A stretch of DNA of 64,000 nucleotides, taken from NCBI GenBank assembly GCA_025594325.1, contig JANHCV010000003.1, positions 558,001 through 622,000 of the forward strand, read 5' to 3'. Below, in pieces: positions 32,692 to 42,734 of the stretch. Source of the DNA: Blastocladiella emersonii ATCC 22665. Taxonomy: Eukaryota; Blastocladiomycota; Blastocladiomycetes; Blastocladiales; Blastocladiaceae. Each line of letters starts with the position of its first letter. The stretch's first letter is position 1. Under the pieces are notes generated by a model that saw only the letters and a program-made list of their open reading frames with translations, was not told the DNA's origin and did no database searches. The translations under genes and the position numbers were made by a program.

Positions 32692-33723
32692 ATGACCACG
32701 CTCTCGCGTTCACCCCCGCCATCGCGGCAGTCGCCCGGCTCGCGCGCGTCGTCGTGGATCCCGTGCTGCATCGCCTTCCCGCCCGCTCCCGCCGCTGAGC
32801 CAGCGATGCGAAGCGCTCGACCGCGCATACCGATCAGCAGTCCACCTGCGCCGACGTTCGTGTCCCCGCCCGCTTCGGCCAGAACGACGCGCGACGTTGC
32901 TTCTCCACCTGCGCCATCACCCCGACCATCAGTTCTTGCGACTGCTGTCCACGCCGACATCCACGCGGCCGCGCTCCAACGGCATCGCGCCATGCCCGAC
33001 GACGACGCGTCAACTTCCACGGTCCCGAGGCCAGTCGGCCCGCGTGCGCGCTGGACCACCGTCTCGCGGCTCGTCCGCACCGTGGCCGCGTTCCGCTCCG
33101 CCGCCGCTGCCGCCGCCGCTGTCCGGTCAGCGACCGACCTCCCACCCCCTCCGGCGCGTCCCATGCTGCTCCACGCGACATCCGCGCACCCGATGCTCCT
33201 GCCCGACGACCCCGCCGACCGCGAGTTTGCACGGTGGCAGGAACGCCGCGCCGCCCGCGCGTGGCTCGCCTCGGCCCTGCACGACGTCGGGCTCGACGCC
33301 GACGCACCCGTCCGGTCCGAGCTCGCGCTCGCCGCGCGCCGGCACGTCGATACCACCGGCGGGTGCGCGTGGACGCCGAACGCCGCGGCGCCTGCGTCGC
33401 TTGCGAGTGTGCTCGTTCATCTCGCTGTCGAGCCGGACGGGTGCAGGTCCGCGTGTGCGCTGCACGCGTTGCCCGCAATCGCGCCGCCGCCCTCGACGCA
33501 CGAGCTCGCGCGGATCGTCGAGGCAAGCGGGCCCGTCGACGCTCTGCGCGCGCTCGCCGAGTACTACGCCCACGCTGCCGTGACGAGGTCGCTCCCGCTC
33601 GTCGCGACGCGTGCGCTTAGCGACGTGTACGCCGTCCTGCGCGACCTTGCCCCGCCGCCGCCGCCGTACACGGCCACGGCCGTCGCGTCGGATGCGGCCG
33701 AGGACGCTGCTCTAGCGTCGTGA
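32692..33723 (+). CDS. PPPY-tailed unknown protein, tandem copy 2
   Basis: An intron-free frame of 343 residues starting [14 protein letters not shown]. It is clearly paralogous to the gene 0.7 kb upstream: [105 protein letters not shown] and [11 protein letters not shown] all match with few changes. It has 16 extra residues after the PPPY motif. Function is unknown; the conserved Cys, His and Trp positions and the shared PPxY tail argue both copies are under selection. Confidence 0.7.
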   Translation: MTTLSRSPPPSRQSPGSRASSWIPCCIAFPPAPAAEPAMRSARPRIPISSPPAPTFVSPPASARTTRDVASPPAPSPRPSVLATAVHADIHAAALQRHRAMPDDDASTSTVPRPVGPRARWTTVSRLVRTVAAFRSAAAAAAAVRSATDLPPPPARPMLLHATSAHPMLLPDDPADREFARWQERRAARAWLASALHDVGLDADAPVRSELALAARRHVDTTGGCAWTPNAAAPASLASVLVHLAVEPDGCRSACALHALPAIAPPPSTHELARIVEASGPVDALRALAEYYAHAAVTRSLPLVATRALSDVYAVLRDLAPPPPPYTATAVASDAAEDAALAS

Positions 33724-34033
33724 ACCTATCGTATTCCCGCTGCGCCAACTGGCTACAATACATTCCCCTCGTGTCGTCCATGCCACCATAGATTTGCCGG
33801 TCAACGGAACGAGCAGGTCCGGCGAGATCACCCAGCAGCACGCGCGCCCCGACGCGTTGGGGCCACCGACCTCGCCTGTCCCTGTGATACGATCGGGATT
33901 CCCTGTGATCTCGGGCCCACACGGGTCTTGGCGCTGTTGGTCGTCGTGGTCGCCGCGGTGGCGGCGGTGGGGTATAAAGCGCGTGAGGGTTCCAGCCTCC
34001 GACCCTCGCTCTCTCCCTCCGAGCTCCTCATCG
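33724..34033. promoter_or_regulatory. THI20 upstream region with TATA box
   Basis: A TATAAA lies at 33973-33978, 56 bp before the preferred ATG. I looked for a TPP riboswitch (CUGAGA core) here and in the intron and saw none. Confidence 0.5.
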
Positions 34034-36012
34034 ATGCAGCAGCACCGGACCATGGCCCCGTCGACCACCACCACCTCCGCCAACGGCCTCCCGCTGCCGC
34101 CGCCGCGCGCACTCACCATCGCCGGGTCCGACTCGGGCGGCGGCGCGGGGATCCAGGCTGACCTCAAGACGTTTGCCGCGCTCTCGGCGTACGGCATGTC
34201 GGGTACGTCGTGTTCTCCCGGAACCCCCAACCTCGACGCACGCTGACCCTCGCCTCGCTCCTCGTAGTCGTCACGGCGCTCACGGCGCAGAACACGCTGG
34301 GTGTCGACGCGATCCACCCGGTCCCCGACGAGTTTGTTGCCGCGCAGTACGAGTCCGTGTCGTCGGACCTGGGCGTCGACGCCGTCAAGACGGGCATGCT
34401 GTTCTCGGGCTCGCTGATCCGCACCGTTGCCAAGTGCCTCTCCTCGTCCGACGACGAGGACGACGAGGTCGCCGAGTCCCGCCGCCCGTGGCTCGTCGTC
34501 GACCCCGTCATGGTGGCCACGTCGGGCGACGCGCTGCTCGCAGCCGATGCCGTGGGCGCGCTCGTCGACCACCTCCTCCCGCTGGCGTCGGTCGTGACGC
34601 CGAACCTGCCCGAGACCGAGCTCCTGCTCGCGCAGTACCACGAGCGGTTCCCGGACCGCCCCCGTGTCGCCACGCCCATCACCAGCGTCGCGGGGATGCG
34701 CGAGGCCGCGCGCGCGATCCACGCGCTCGGCCCGCAGTTCGTCCTCGTCAAGGGCGGACATCTCCCGCTCGACGCCATGTCGCTCGCCCCGATCGAGGTC
34801 GACGCCAAGGGCGACCTCGTGGCGCGCGGCACCAAGGCGGCGCAGAACGCCGTCTGCGTCGACGTCCTGTACGACGCGAAGCGCGACAACTTCACCGTGT
34901 TCCGCAGCCCGCGCGTCGACTCGACGTCGACCCACGGCACCGGGTGCACGCTGAGCGCGGCGATTGCCGCGCACCTCGCGCGCACGCCCCGTTCCGCGGG
35001 TAAGGTCGGTGGCGACGTGGTCGTCGACGCGGTGCGCCGCTCGATCGCGTACGTCCACCACGCCATCGTGTACGCGTCGCCGTCGCTCGGCATGGGCCAC
35101 GGCCCGCTCAACCACGGGTTCGCCATCGCGCCGTGGAACCCGACGGTCGTCGGCGACGCGCCCGTTGTGGGCAACGGCGGTGTCGAAGTCGACCTCCTGC
35201 CCGGCCCCGTCGGCGGGGTCACCGACGCGCTCGCCAAGGTGAACGTCGACGAGGCCGACACGGCCGAGCCCATGGAGATCGTGACGCTGACGGAGCTCGG
35301 GTGGCGGCGCGAGGCGCAGCTGGTGCCGACGCCGCGGTCGTTTGTCGCGCTGCTCAAGAACGCGTGCGCGGCCGAGTGGCGCGCGTACACGCACCACGCC
35401 TTTGTGCAGGGGATGGCCGACGGCACCCTGCCGATCGCCTCGTTCAAGCACTACCTGACCCAGGACTACGTGTTCCTGACGCACTTTGCGCGGTGCAACG
35501 CCCTCGCCGCGTACAAGTCGCAGACCATGACCGACATCGTCTTCTCGGCCGACATCGTGTGCCACATCGCGCGCGAGGCGCAGCTGCATGTCGGGTACTG
35601 CGCCGAGTGGGGGATCGACCGCGCCGCGCTCGCCGCCACGCCCGAGGCCCGCGCTAACATGGCGTACACGCGGTTCACGCTCGACCGCGGCATGGCCGGC
35701 GACGTCATGGACCTCCGCGCCGCCCTCGCGCCCTGCCTGTTTGGGTACGGCGATATCGGCACCCGCCTCGCCGCTGACCCCAAGACGGTCAAGGACCACG
35801 ACAAGAACCCGTACTGGCGCTGGATCAGCAACTACGCCGCCCCCGACTACCAGGCCGCGTGCCGCGACGGCGAGATCCTCCTCGAGCGGCTCGCTGTCGA
35901 GCTCGGCGTCTGGCACGCGCCGGCTCGTGTTGCCGCGCTCGTCGAGACGTTCCGTAAGGCGACCCGCCTCGAGATCGGGTTCTGGGACATGGGCCTCAAC
36001 GTCGAGTGGTAG
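34034..36012 (+). CDS. THI20: HMP / HMP-phosphate kinase fused to TenA-type thiaminase II
   Basis: Two exons (34034-34202, 34268-36012) give 637 residues; a second ATG at 34052 is also possible. The protein joins ThiD and TenA as in yeast Thi20. The kinase part (residues 25-330) phosphorylates hydroxymethylpyrimidine twice: [20 protein letters not shown] at the substrate end, [16 protein letters not shown], and the anion-hole motif [16 protein letters not shown]. The TenA part (about 420-637) salvages pyrimidine from degraded thiamine: [33 protein letters not shown] and the C-terminal [14 protein letters not shown]. The intron of 65 nt has donor GTACGT and restores [14 protein letters not shown]. 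Confidence 0.95.
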
Positions 36013-36387
36013 ATCACGGTCGCAGGTCCCTCAACGTCGTGGCCGGAACCCCTGGTCGCGATCACGGACGCGGCGTGTCGGTTCCCCTGCTCCTCATGCT
36101 TTCAGTGCAAGTTGTAACAATACAATCGCATCCTCTACATCCACCATCATCATTCTCGCGCTCGAGAGAACATTTACACCTCGTTCCATCCATAGGAGGC
36201 CTCGAAAACCACGCGGACAGGTTTGGCATAGCGTCAGGTGACCTCAAACTCTGTTGCCGACCTCGTCCTCCCGTGCCGCTGCCGCCACCATGCACAACCT
36301 TGTGTGCCGCCGTGCCAGTCTGCCGTCTCCTCCGCTCGGTCAACCGCACGCAGAACGCCCTGTAACTTGCCCGCAACCGCATTCACC
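36013..36387. other. Spacer between THI20 and COX12
   Basis: These 375 bp carry the THI20 3' flank and the COX12 promoter. No gene or clear element is seen. Confidence 0.4.
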
Positions 36388-37110
36388 ATGTCCGAGTCCG
36401 ACGTTAAGCTGTACGCAGGGCCTCCCCGTGCTGCTGCGCCGTCGCGACCGCTGCCGTCGCCACCACCGACTGCGGGCCCCCGTGGGTGGCTCAGCCCTGC
36501 GACCGGGACAGGGGCCGAGCGCATTATGGCCATGATGATGAAGATGGAGGAGAGGCCGACATCGCGGTGGTGGTGGCGGTGCTGCGACGGCGCGAGGATC
36601 AGGTCGCTGCCGGGCCAGACCACTGACGACGCATGAGGCATTTTCCCTCTGCCCTACCACGACCCTCGTGTATATCGTACCGTGACGACGACAACTACCG
36701 CGCTACGCTCGCCGCTGCTGATCCCGGCCATGCAGCAACACCATCGGCTTCGGTACGCCAGCTCAGTCGGACCTGCGCTCCCCACGCACGATCCTAACCA
36801 CGGACCCGCTGCCGCCGCTGTGCAGACGCCCGCTTCCCCAACACCAACCAGACCAAGCACTGCTGGCAGAACTACGTCGACTACCACAAGTGCGTCGAGG
36901 CCAAGGGTGAGGACTTTGCCCCCTGCAAGCAGTTCGCCAAGGCCTACAAGTCGCTCTGCCCCTCCATCTGGGTACGCCGCTCATCCTCGCGCTCTCTGAT
37001 GATCTTCCTGCTTACCCGCACCTCGCCGCTACTTGTAGATGGAGAAGTGGGACGAGGCCCGCGAGGCTGGCGTGTCGCCCCACTTTGGCCGCCCCGCTGC
37101 CCACCACTAA
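36388..37110 (+). CDS. COX12: Cytochrome c oxidase subunit VIb (Cox12)
   Basis: Four exons (36388-36410, 36736-36752, 36826-36971, 37039-37110) give 85 residues. Cox12 is an intermembrane-space subunit of complex IV imported by the Mia40 disulfide relay. The twin motif is present: [11 protein letters not shown] (Cx9C) and [12 protein letters not shown] (Cx10C). The family phrase [15 protein letters not shown] is assembled only if a 17-nt exon (36736-36752) between two introns is used; it joins MSESDVKL to NTIGFDARF in frame. Intron 1 is 325 nt, long for this genome. All donors are GTACGC. Confidence 0.9.
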
Positions 37111-37313
37111 GGTCGTCCTCTTCACCGACCCAGCGTGTGTGCGCACGACGTGCCCGTACCCCCCTTGCATGTGCATGAAATTGTAAGCGTCTTGTCCTGA
37201 TTGATCTCTACCCCACCCCTCGCGCCGCGCGCCGCCCGCAGCTCCCCTCGCTCGCTCGCTCGGACTCTTTTTTCTCTCCTTCGAACCCAATATGAATTGA
37301 TTATCTACTACTG

Positions 37314-38485
37314 CTACGCCCGTTCCACGCGAAGCAGCGCGATCGGCGCACCCACCTCGTCGGGCGGGAACCACCCGCTCCCGCCGAGCTCGGCGCACTC
37401 GACGGCGTACTTCATCCCGCGCGACCGCAGGTGCTCCCCCAGCGCCGCGTACGTCGAGTCGCGCCGCACCGCCGTCGCGAGGTACACGACCGGATCTTTC
37501 GCGGGCGCCGCCGCCGACGCGCCAAAGAATGCCGCGAGGCAGCTCGTCAGGCCAGGCAGCAGGTCCGGGTCGTACGCCGTGTCCGCGCACAGCACCACGT
37601 CCGGCACCGATGCGGGGACCGGGTCCGCGGACGTCGCCGTGAACCAGTCGACGCACGCCACGTCCATGGCCGGCGCATCAGTGGTGCTGGACTGGAACCG
37701 CTTTACGTTGGCCGCGAGCAGCCGCAGCACGTCGCCGTGCACGTCCGTCAGCGTGACCCTGCGCGCGCCGACGGCGGGCGACGCGAGGACTAGGCCTAGC
37801 ATCCCCGCACCGCTGCCGAGCTCGACGACGTGCTGCCCGCGGACCAGCGAAGGGTGACGCAGCAGGTACTCGGCGAGCGCGAGCGATGCCGGCCACGACT
37901 TGAGGCCCGTTGTCCCGCCTGAGATGGTCCGCTTGTGCTCCATGGTCGACACGTAGCTGTCGGGCGAGCCGGTCAGAGAGGTGAACCACGTCTTGAGGGT
38001 GAAGTCGGGCCCGCGCTCTAAATACGGGAACGGTTAGCGAGGCGATGGACGTGATGCGGGTGTCCAGGTACGTACCCCACGGCGCATCGGGATCCGGCAC
38101 CACGCTCGCGGCTTCGCACCGGAACATGACAAGCTGCTCGTCGACCTCCTACATCTCCTCGCGTCAGCGCCGTCGCACCATCCATCACCTCGCCGTCGTC
38201 GCGACGCACCTCGAACGCCGCCTCGATCCGCCGCATGTACAGCCGCAGGAACGTGCCCGTGTACTCGGCGCACGGCATCACGTCGCGGTCCGCCGCCCAC
38301 TGCAGGACGTCGGCGGCCACGGCGGCCTGGAGCTCAGGCGTGACCCACGGATCGGCCGTGCCCTCGAACCCCGCCACGGTCCCCAGCCACGCGAACAGGT
38401 GGTGCGGGCAGTTGCCGAGAAACTGGCGGCGCACGGCGTGTAGCGCTTCGGGGGGTGTGAGCGCGGCGGTTGCAATAGGTTCCAT
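37314..38485 (-). CDS. EFM3: eEF2 lysine methyltransferase, FAM86/EFM3 type
   Basis: Three exons (38485-38210, 38148-38076, 38017-37314) give 350 residues. The family methylates a lysine of elongation factor 2 using S-adenosylmethionine. The N-terminal FAM86-type helical region is visible (LHAVRRQFLGNCPHHLFAWL). The class I methyltransferase core follows: GGTTGLKSWPASLALAEYL, the SAM-binding glycine motif VVELGSGAGMLGLVLAS, DVHGDVLRLLAANV and the post-II acidic motif VVLCADTAYDPDLL. Introns of 61 and 58 nt keep the frame. It is divergent from RTEL1. Confidence 0.85.
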
Positions 38486-38849
38486 GGGCTACTGGGTGTG
38501 CAAAGGTGCGAATTGGGAGGACGGAGGAAGGGTGGGAGGGGAGGGTGGCGAAGTCGGCCACGACGGAGGGCGGTCGGCGACAACGAGTGCACACCACGGA
38601 CACAAGTCTTCCACCTCCTGGCGCTCCTAGTGCATGGCCATCGACACGATTAAACAGAGATCACAAGTGTGATCACGGCCGCGAGGGTGATGGAGACGGG
38701 TCAGGTGAGGTTCGCGTACACACGGGCGCCACGCCGACGGCGGCGACTCACTGCACGTCTCACGCGCGCGTCCTTCGTCTCCGCTCCCCCGCCGCGACCC
38801 ACTGCCCATGAAACGCTAGACACCGAAACCCACACCACGACTTTGCGCA
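38486..38849. promoter_or_regulatory. Divergent promoter region EFM3/RTEL1
   Basis: These 364 bp separate the two starts. No convincing TATA box or factor site is seen. Confidence 0.35.
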
Positions 38850-41800
38850 ATGCCCGAGTACTCGATCGAGGGCGTCTCGGTCAAGTTTCCGTTCGACGCG
38901 TACCCGTGCCAGATCGAGTTCATGGCCAAGGTGATCCGGGCCCTGAACAACGTACGCGCGGACCCTGTGACAGCTCTCTTCGGACGGGACTAGTCCTGAT
39001 ATGGTGTGAGCGAGTAGAAGACGCATGGCCTCCTCGAATCGCCGACAGGGACGGGTAAGACGCTGTGTCTCCTGTGCGCGACGCTCGCGTGGCGCGAGCA
39101 CTACATGCGCACCAACGCCTTTTACCGGCCGCGCGTCGAGGTCAAGTACGAGAGCCCGTTTCCCGGCGTCAAGAGCGGTACGCTGTCTAGGTTGGGTGTT
39201 GGCATGCGCATGCTGACATCGAGTCGCCCGACAGAGTCCGGCACCCGCGATAGGGAGGACGAGGAGGGACCCAGCGCGCCGCGCATCTACTACTCGTCGC
39301 GCACCCACTCGCAGCTGTCGCAGGTCGTCAAGGAGCTCAAGCGCGCCGGATACAAGTACGCGGTGCTCTGCCAGTCCCCGCGCTCGACCTCAACTGACCC
39401 TTCCTCGACGCACGTGTAGTGTTCGATCCGCTGTCATCGGCTCGCGCGACCACCTGTGTCTTGTCGACGAGGTGCGCAAGCTGCCCACGTCCGCCGCGCA
39501 GGCGCGCATGTGCCGCCGCAAGGTCACGACGCGCAGCTGCGCGCACTACAACGCGACGGATCGTACGTTGCGCTCATTGCCGAGCATGGGTTATGCGGCT
39601 CACCACAGATCGCGTAGGCATGAAGACGGACGAGGGCATCTACGATATCGAGGAGGTCGTGCAGTACGCACAGGACCGACGGTACGCTTCCTCGACCGCG
39701 TAGCCGAGCAGCACCGCAGACTGACGCCGAAGAATGTGTAGCGCGTGCCCCTTCTTCGTGTCGCGCAACTCGATCAAGGCGGCCGACATCATCTTCCTGC
39801 CGTACAACTACCTCATCGACCCCGTGAACCGCAAGCAGCAGAACCTGGACCTGAGCGACGGCATCATCATCTTCGACGAGGCGCACAACCTTGAGAGCAG
39901 CTGCACCGACGCAGTCTCGGTCGAGTTCAACGAGGCCGACCTGACGGCGTGCCTCGACGAGATCAAGACGTGCATCCCGCTCGCCGCCGCGTCCAAGGAC
40001 GCCGAGCCCGCCGACTTCAAGATGCTGTACGACTCGCTCGAGACCATGGCGCTGCACTTCCGCACCCTCGAAGTCCCGCGCACCGGGTACCGCATCGAGC
40101 CCGGCCGGTTCCTGTACGACTTTTTCCAGCAGTTCCAGATCACGCAGAACTCGGTCCCCGCGCTCCTCGCGACCCTTGAAACGGGCGCCGAGCTCATCGT
40201 CAACGACCAGTCCGCGCACCGCCGGTCGCGCGGCGCGCTGTCCAAGTTCAACACCCTGCTCAGCACCGTGTTCCGCGACGCGCTGCGCCTCGACTACGTC
40301 GGCACCATGCGCGCGTTCAAGGTGCACCTGTGCTTCGAGCCGATCCCGGCGCCGCCCGGCGGCAGCACGAGCGGCGGCGCCGCGGGCAACCGGCCCACGC
40401 AGCAGCGCGTGCTGCACTTCTGGTGCTTCCACTCGGGCATCGCGATGCGCGACCTCGTCAACCAGGGTGTGCGCACGTGCATCCTGGCCTCGGGCACGCT
40501 GAGCCCGCTCGACAGCTTCGCGCAGGAAATGGGCGTCCCGTTCGCCGAGACGCTCGAGAACTCGCACGTCATCAAACCGTCGCAGCTGTTCATCGGGGTC
40601 GCCGGCCGCGGGCCCAACGGGATCACGCTCACGTCCGCGTTCGCGACGCGCAACAGCCCGGAGTACCACCAGGACCTCGGCAACGCCGTCACGGCGCTCA
40701 TGCGCATCGCGCCCGAAGGGTCGCTCGGGTTTTTCCCGTCGTACAGCGTCATGGACCTGCTGCTCGGGCAGTGGCACCACAAGGGCATGATGGACCTGAT
40801 CACGCGGCAGAAACCCGTGTTCGTCGAGCCCAAGGACCGCCGCGAGCTCAACGGGATCATCGACGAGTTCACGGACGCGGCGTGGACGGGCCAGTCCAAC
40901 GGCACTTTCCAGGGCACCGTTAACCAGAACAAGGGCAGCCTGCTGTTCGCCGTGTGCCGCGGCAAGGTCAGCGAGGGCATCGATTTCGCGGACCACCGCG
41001 GCCGGCTCGTCATGGTGCTCGGGATCCCGTACCCGAACGCCAAGGACCCGCGCGTCGAGCTCAAGCGCCAGTTCCTCGACGAGATGCGCAGCGCCGGGCT
41101 CGGGCGCCTGTCGGGGCAGGACTGGTACCAGCAGCAGGCGGCGCGCGCCATCAACCAGGCCGTCGGCCGCGTCATCCGCCACCGCCACGACTACGGCGCG
41201 ATCATGCTCCTCGACGAGCGCCTCGGCTACGCCAACATCCGCAACCAGATCTCGAAGTGGCTCCGCCCGCACGTCCGCTCGTTCAACAACTTCAACGACG
41301 TGCTCGCCCCGCTCGCCGAGTTCTACCGCGCCAACCAGGCCGAGCTCGGAAGGCTCGTCGAGCAGCCCGACCTCCAGGACATGCAGCGCCGTAAGCTCGA
41401 CCGGAACGGGATCGCCGGACCGGGCAGCCGACCCGAGATGCGCGCGCGCGCGTTGCCCGAGCCGCCGCGCAACTCGGCGTTCTCGATCTCGCGGTCCATG
41501 GCGGCCGGCGGCGGTGGCGGTCGGTCCGTCGCGGGTGCATCGGCCTCGTCCTCGTCCTCATCGACGGCGGTCAGCGGGAACATGTTCTCGTCACTCCGCG
41601 AGACTGGCGCGTCCACTGCCCCAAAGGGCAGCGGGCTCAAGCGCGCGCACTCGGCGACCGTCGCGGCCAACCCCGCCCCGCCTCCCGCACGCGGTTCCGC
41701 GCCGTCGTCATCCTTCTCGCAGCCCTCCGCGAACCGGTTCGCGCCGGCGCCGCCCGCACCCGCTCCCGCGCCACCCTCGGCCGCCCAGGTCAACAAGAAG

Positions 41801-42720
41801 GCGTCCATCTTCTCCAAGTACGCTGCGTACACGCCCACGGCGACGCCGTCGGCCGCAGCCAGCGCAGTGCTTGGCGTCAACGCGGCCCCGCAGGACGGCC
41901 CGGGCGCCGCGAAACGCGCGCGGCTCAGCGTCATCGACTCGTGCGCGCAGGCGACGCGCGGGACCTCCGCCGCCGGCACCTCGTCAACGGCGCCGCCCGT
42001 TGCGCCCGCGGACATGTCGCTGAAACGCAAACCCGTCGCAGACCCGGCGGCGTTCAAGGACCTGGTGCGGGCCAAGCTGCAGTCGGCGCACGGCGAGTTC
42101 CAGAAGATCCTGCTCGGGTACAAGCAGAAGACGATCTCGGTCACCGAGATGATGGACCGCACGCTCGCGCTGTTCGCGACGGCCAAGTCGGCGGACCTGT
42201 TCAAGGGGTTCACGGCGTTCGTCCCGTCCGAGCATAAGCACGCGTGGCTGCGCATGTACACGGAGCACAGTACGTTTGCGGGTCGCGGAGAGGGTGCATG
42301 GGCGGATGCTGACCTTGAGCGTGATCGTCGTGTAGTGCGCGCGCATCCGAAGGACTACCCTGCGGGTACCACGGCGCCGAGCGGTACGCTGGTTACGAGG
42401 TCGCTACGTCGGGTTCGGACTGACACCTCGACGATAGGAAGCAGCTGACGCGGCGCCGACCCGCGAGTTCGACCTGGCCGCGTGCTTCGTGTGCCGCCGC
42501 GGCCACGACACGCCCTTTGACCACCGCCAGTGCCGCCACCGGCTGTGCTACCGGTGCTGGTTCGAGCCGCGTACGGTTTCTCGGGCTGCACGCCATCGTG
42601 GCCATCGACTGACTCTCCCCCAACGTAGCCGGCGCCCAGCTCCGTGCCGCCTGCCCCGTCCCCGGGTGCACGGCCGCTGTCGTGTCGCGCAACTCGCTCC
42701 GCCAAATCCACTTTACCTAG
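38850..42720 (+). CDS. RTEL1: RTEL1-type Fe-S DEAH helicase
   Basis: Nine exons (38850-38951, 39018-39177, 39235-39355, 39420-39562, 39618-39681, 39742-42269, 42336-42365, 42445-42570, 42629-42720) give 1121 residues. RTEL1 unwinds D-loops and telomeric or G-quadruplex DNA. The N-terminus VKFPFDAYPCQIEFMAKV and Walker A LLESPTGTGKTLCLLCATLA are RTEL1-like rather than Chl1- or Rad3-like. Four Fe-S cysteines are visible: HLCLVDE, ARMCRRK, TRSCAHY, RRACPFF. The DEAH box is IIFDEAHNLES, and motif VI is QAVGRVIRHRHDYG. After a disordered linker, residues 960-1045 form a harmonin-homology-like helical domain, and 1055-1115 carry a RING-like cysteine cluster (CFVCRRGHD, CRHRLCYRCW, CPVPGC). Confidence 0.88.
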
Positions 42721-42734
42721 CAAACAACGCCATT

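Noticed and set aside
33724-34267. TPP riboswitch at THI20
   Set aside because: No CUGAGA-type core or pyrophosphate-sensor helix could be found upstream or in the 65-nt intron.
33712-35916. 734-residue minus-strand frame opposite THI20
   Set aside because: Antisense shadow; THI20 motifs are unambiguous on the plus strand.
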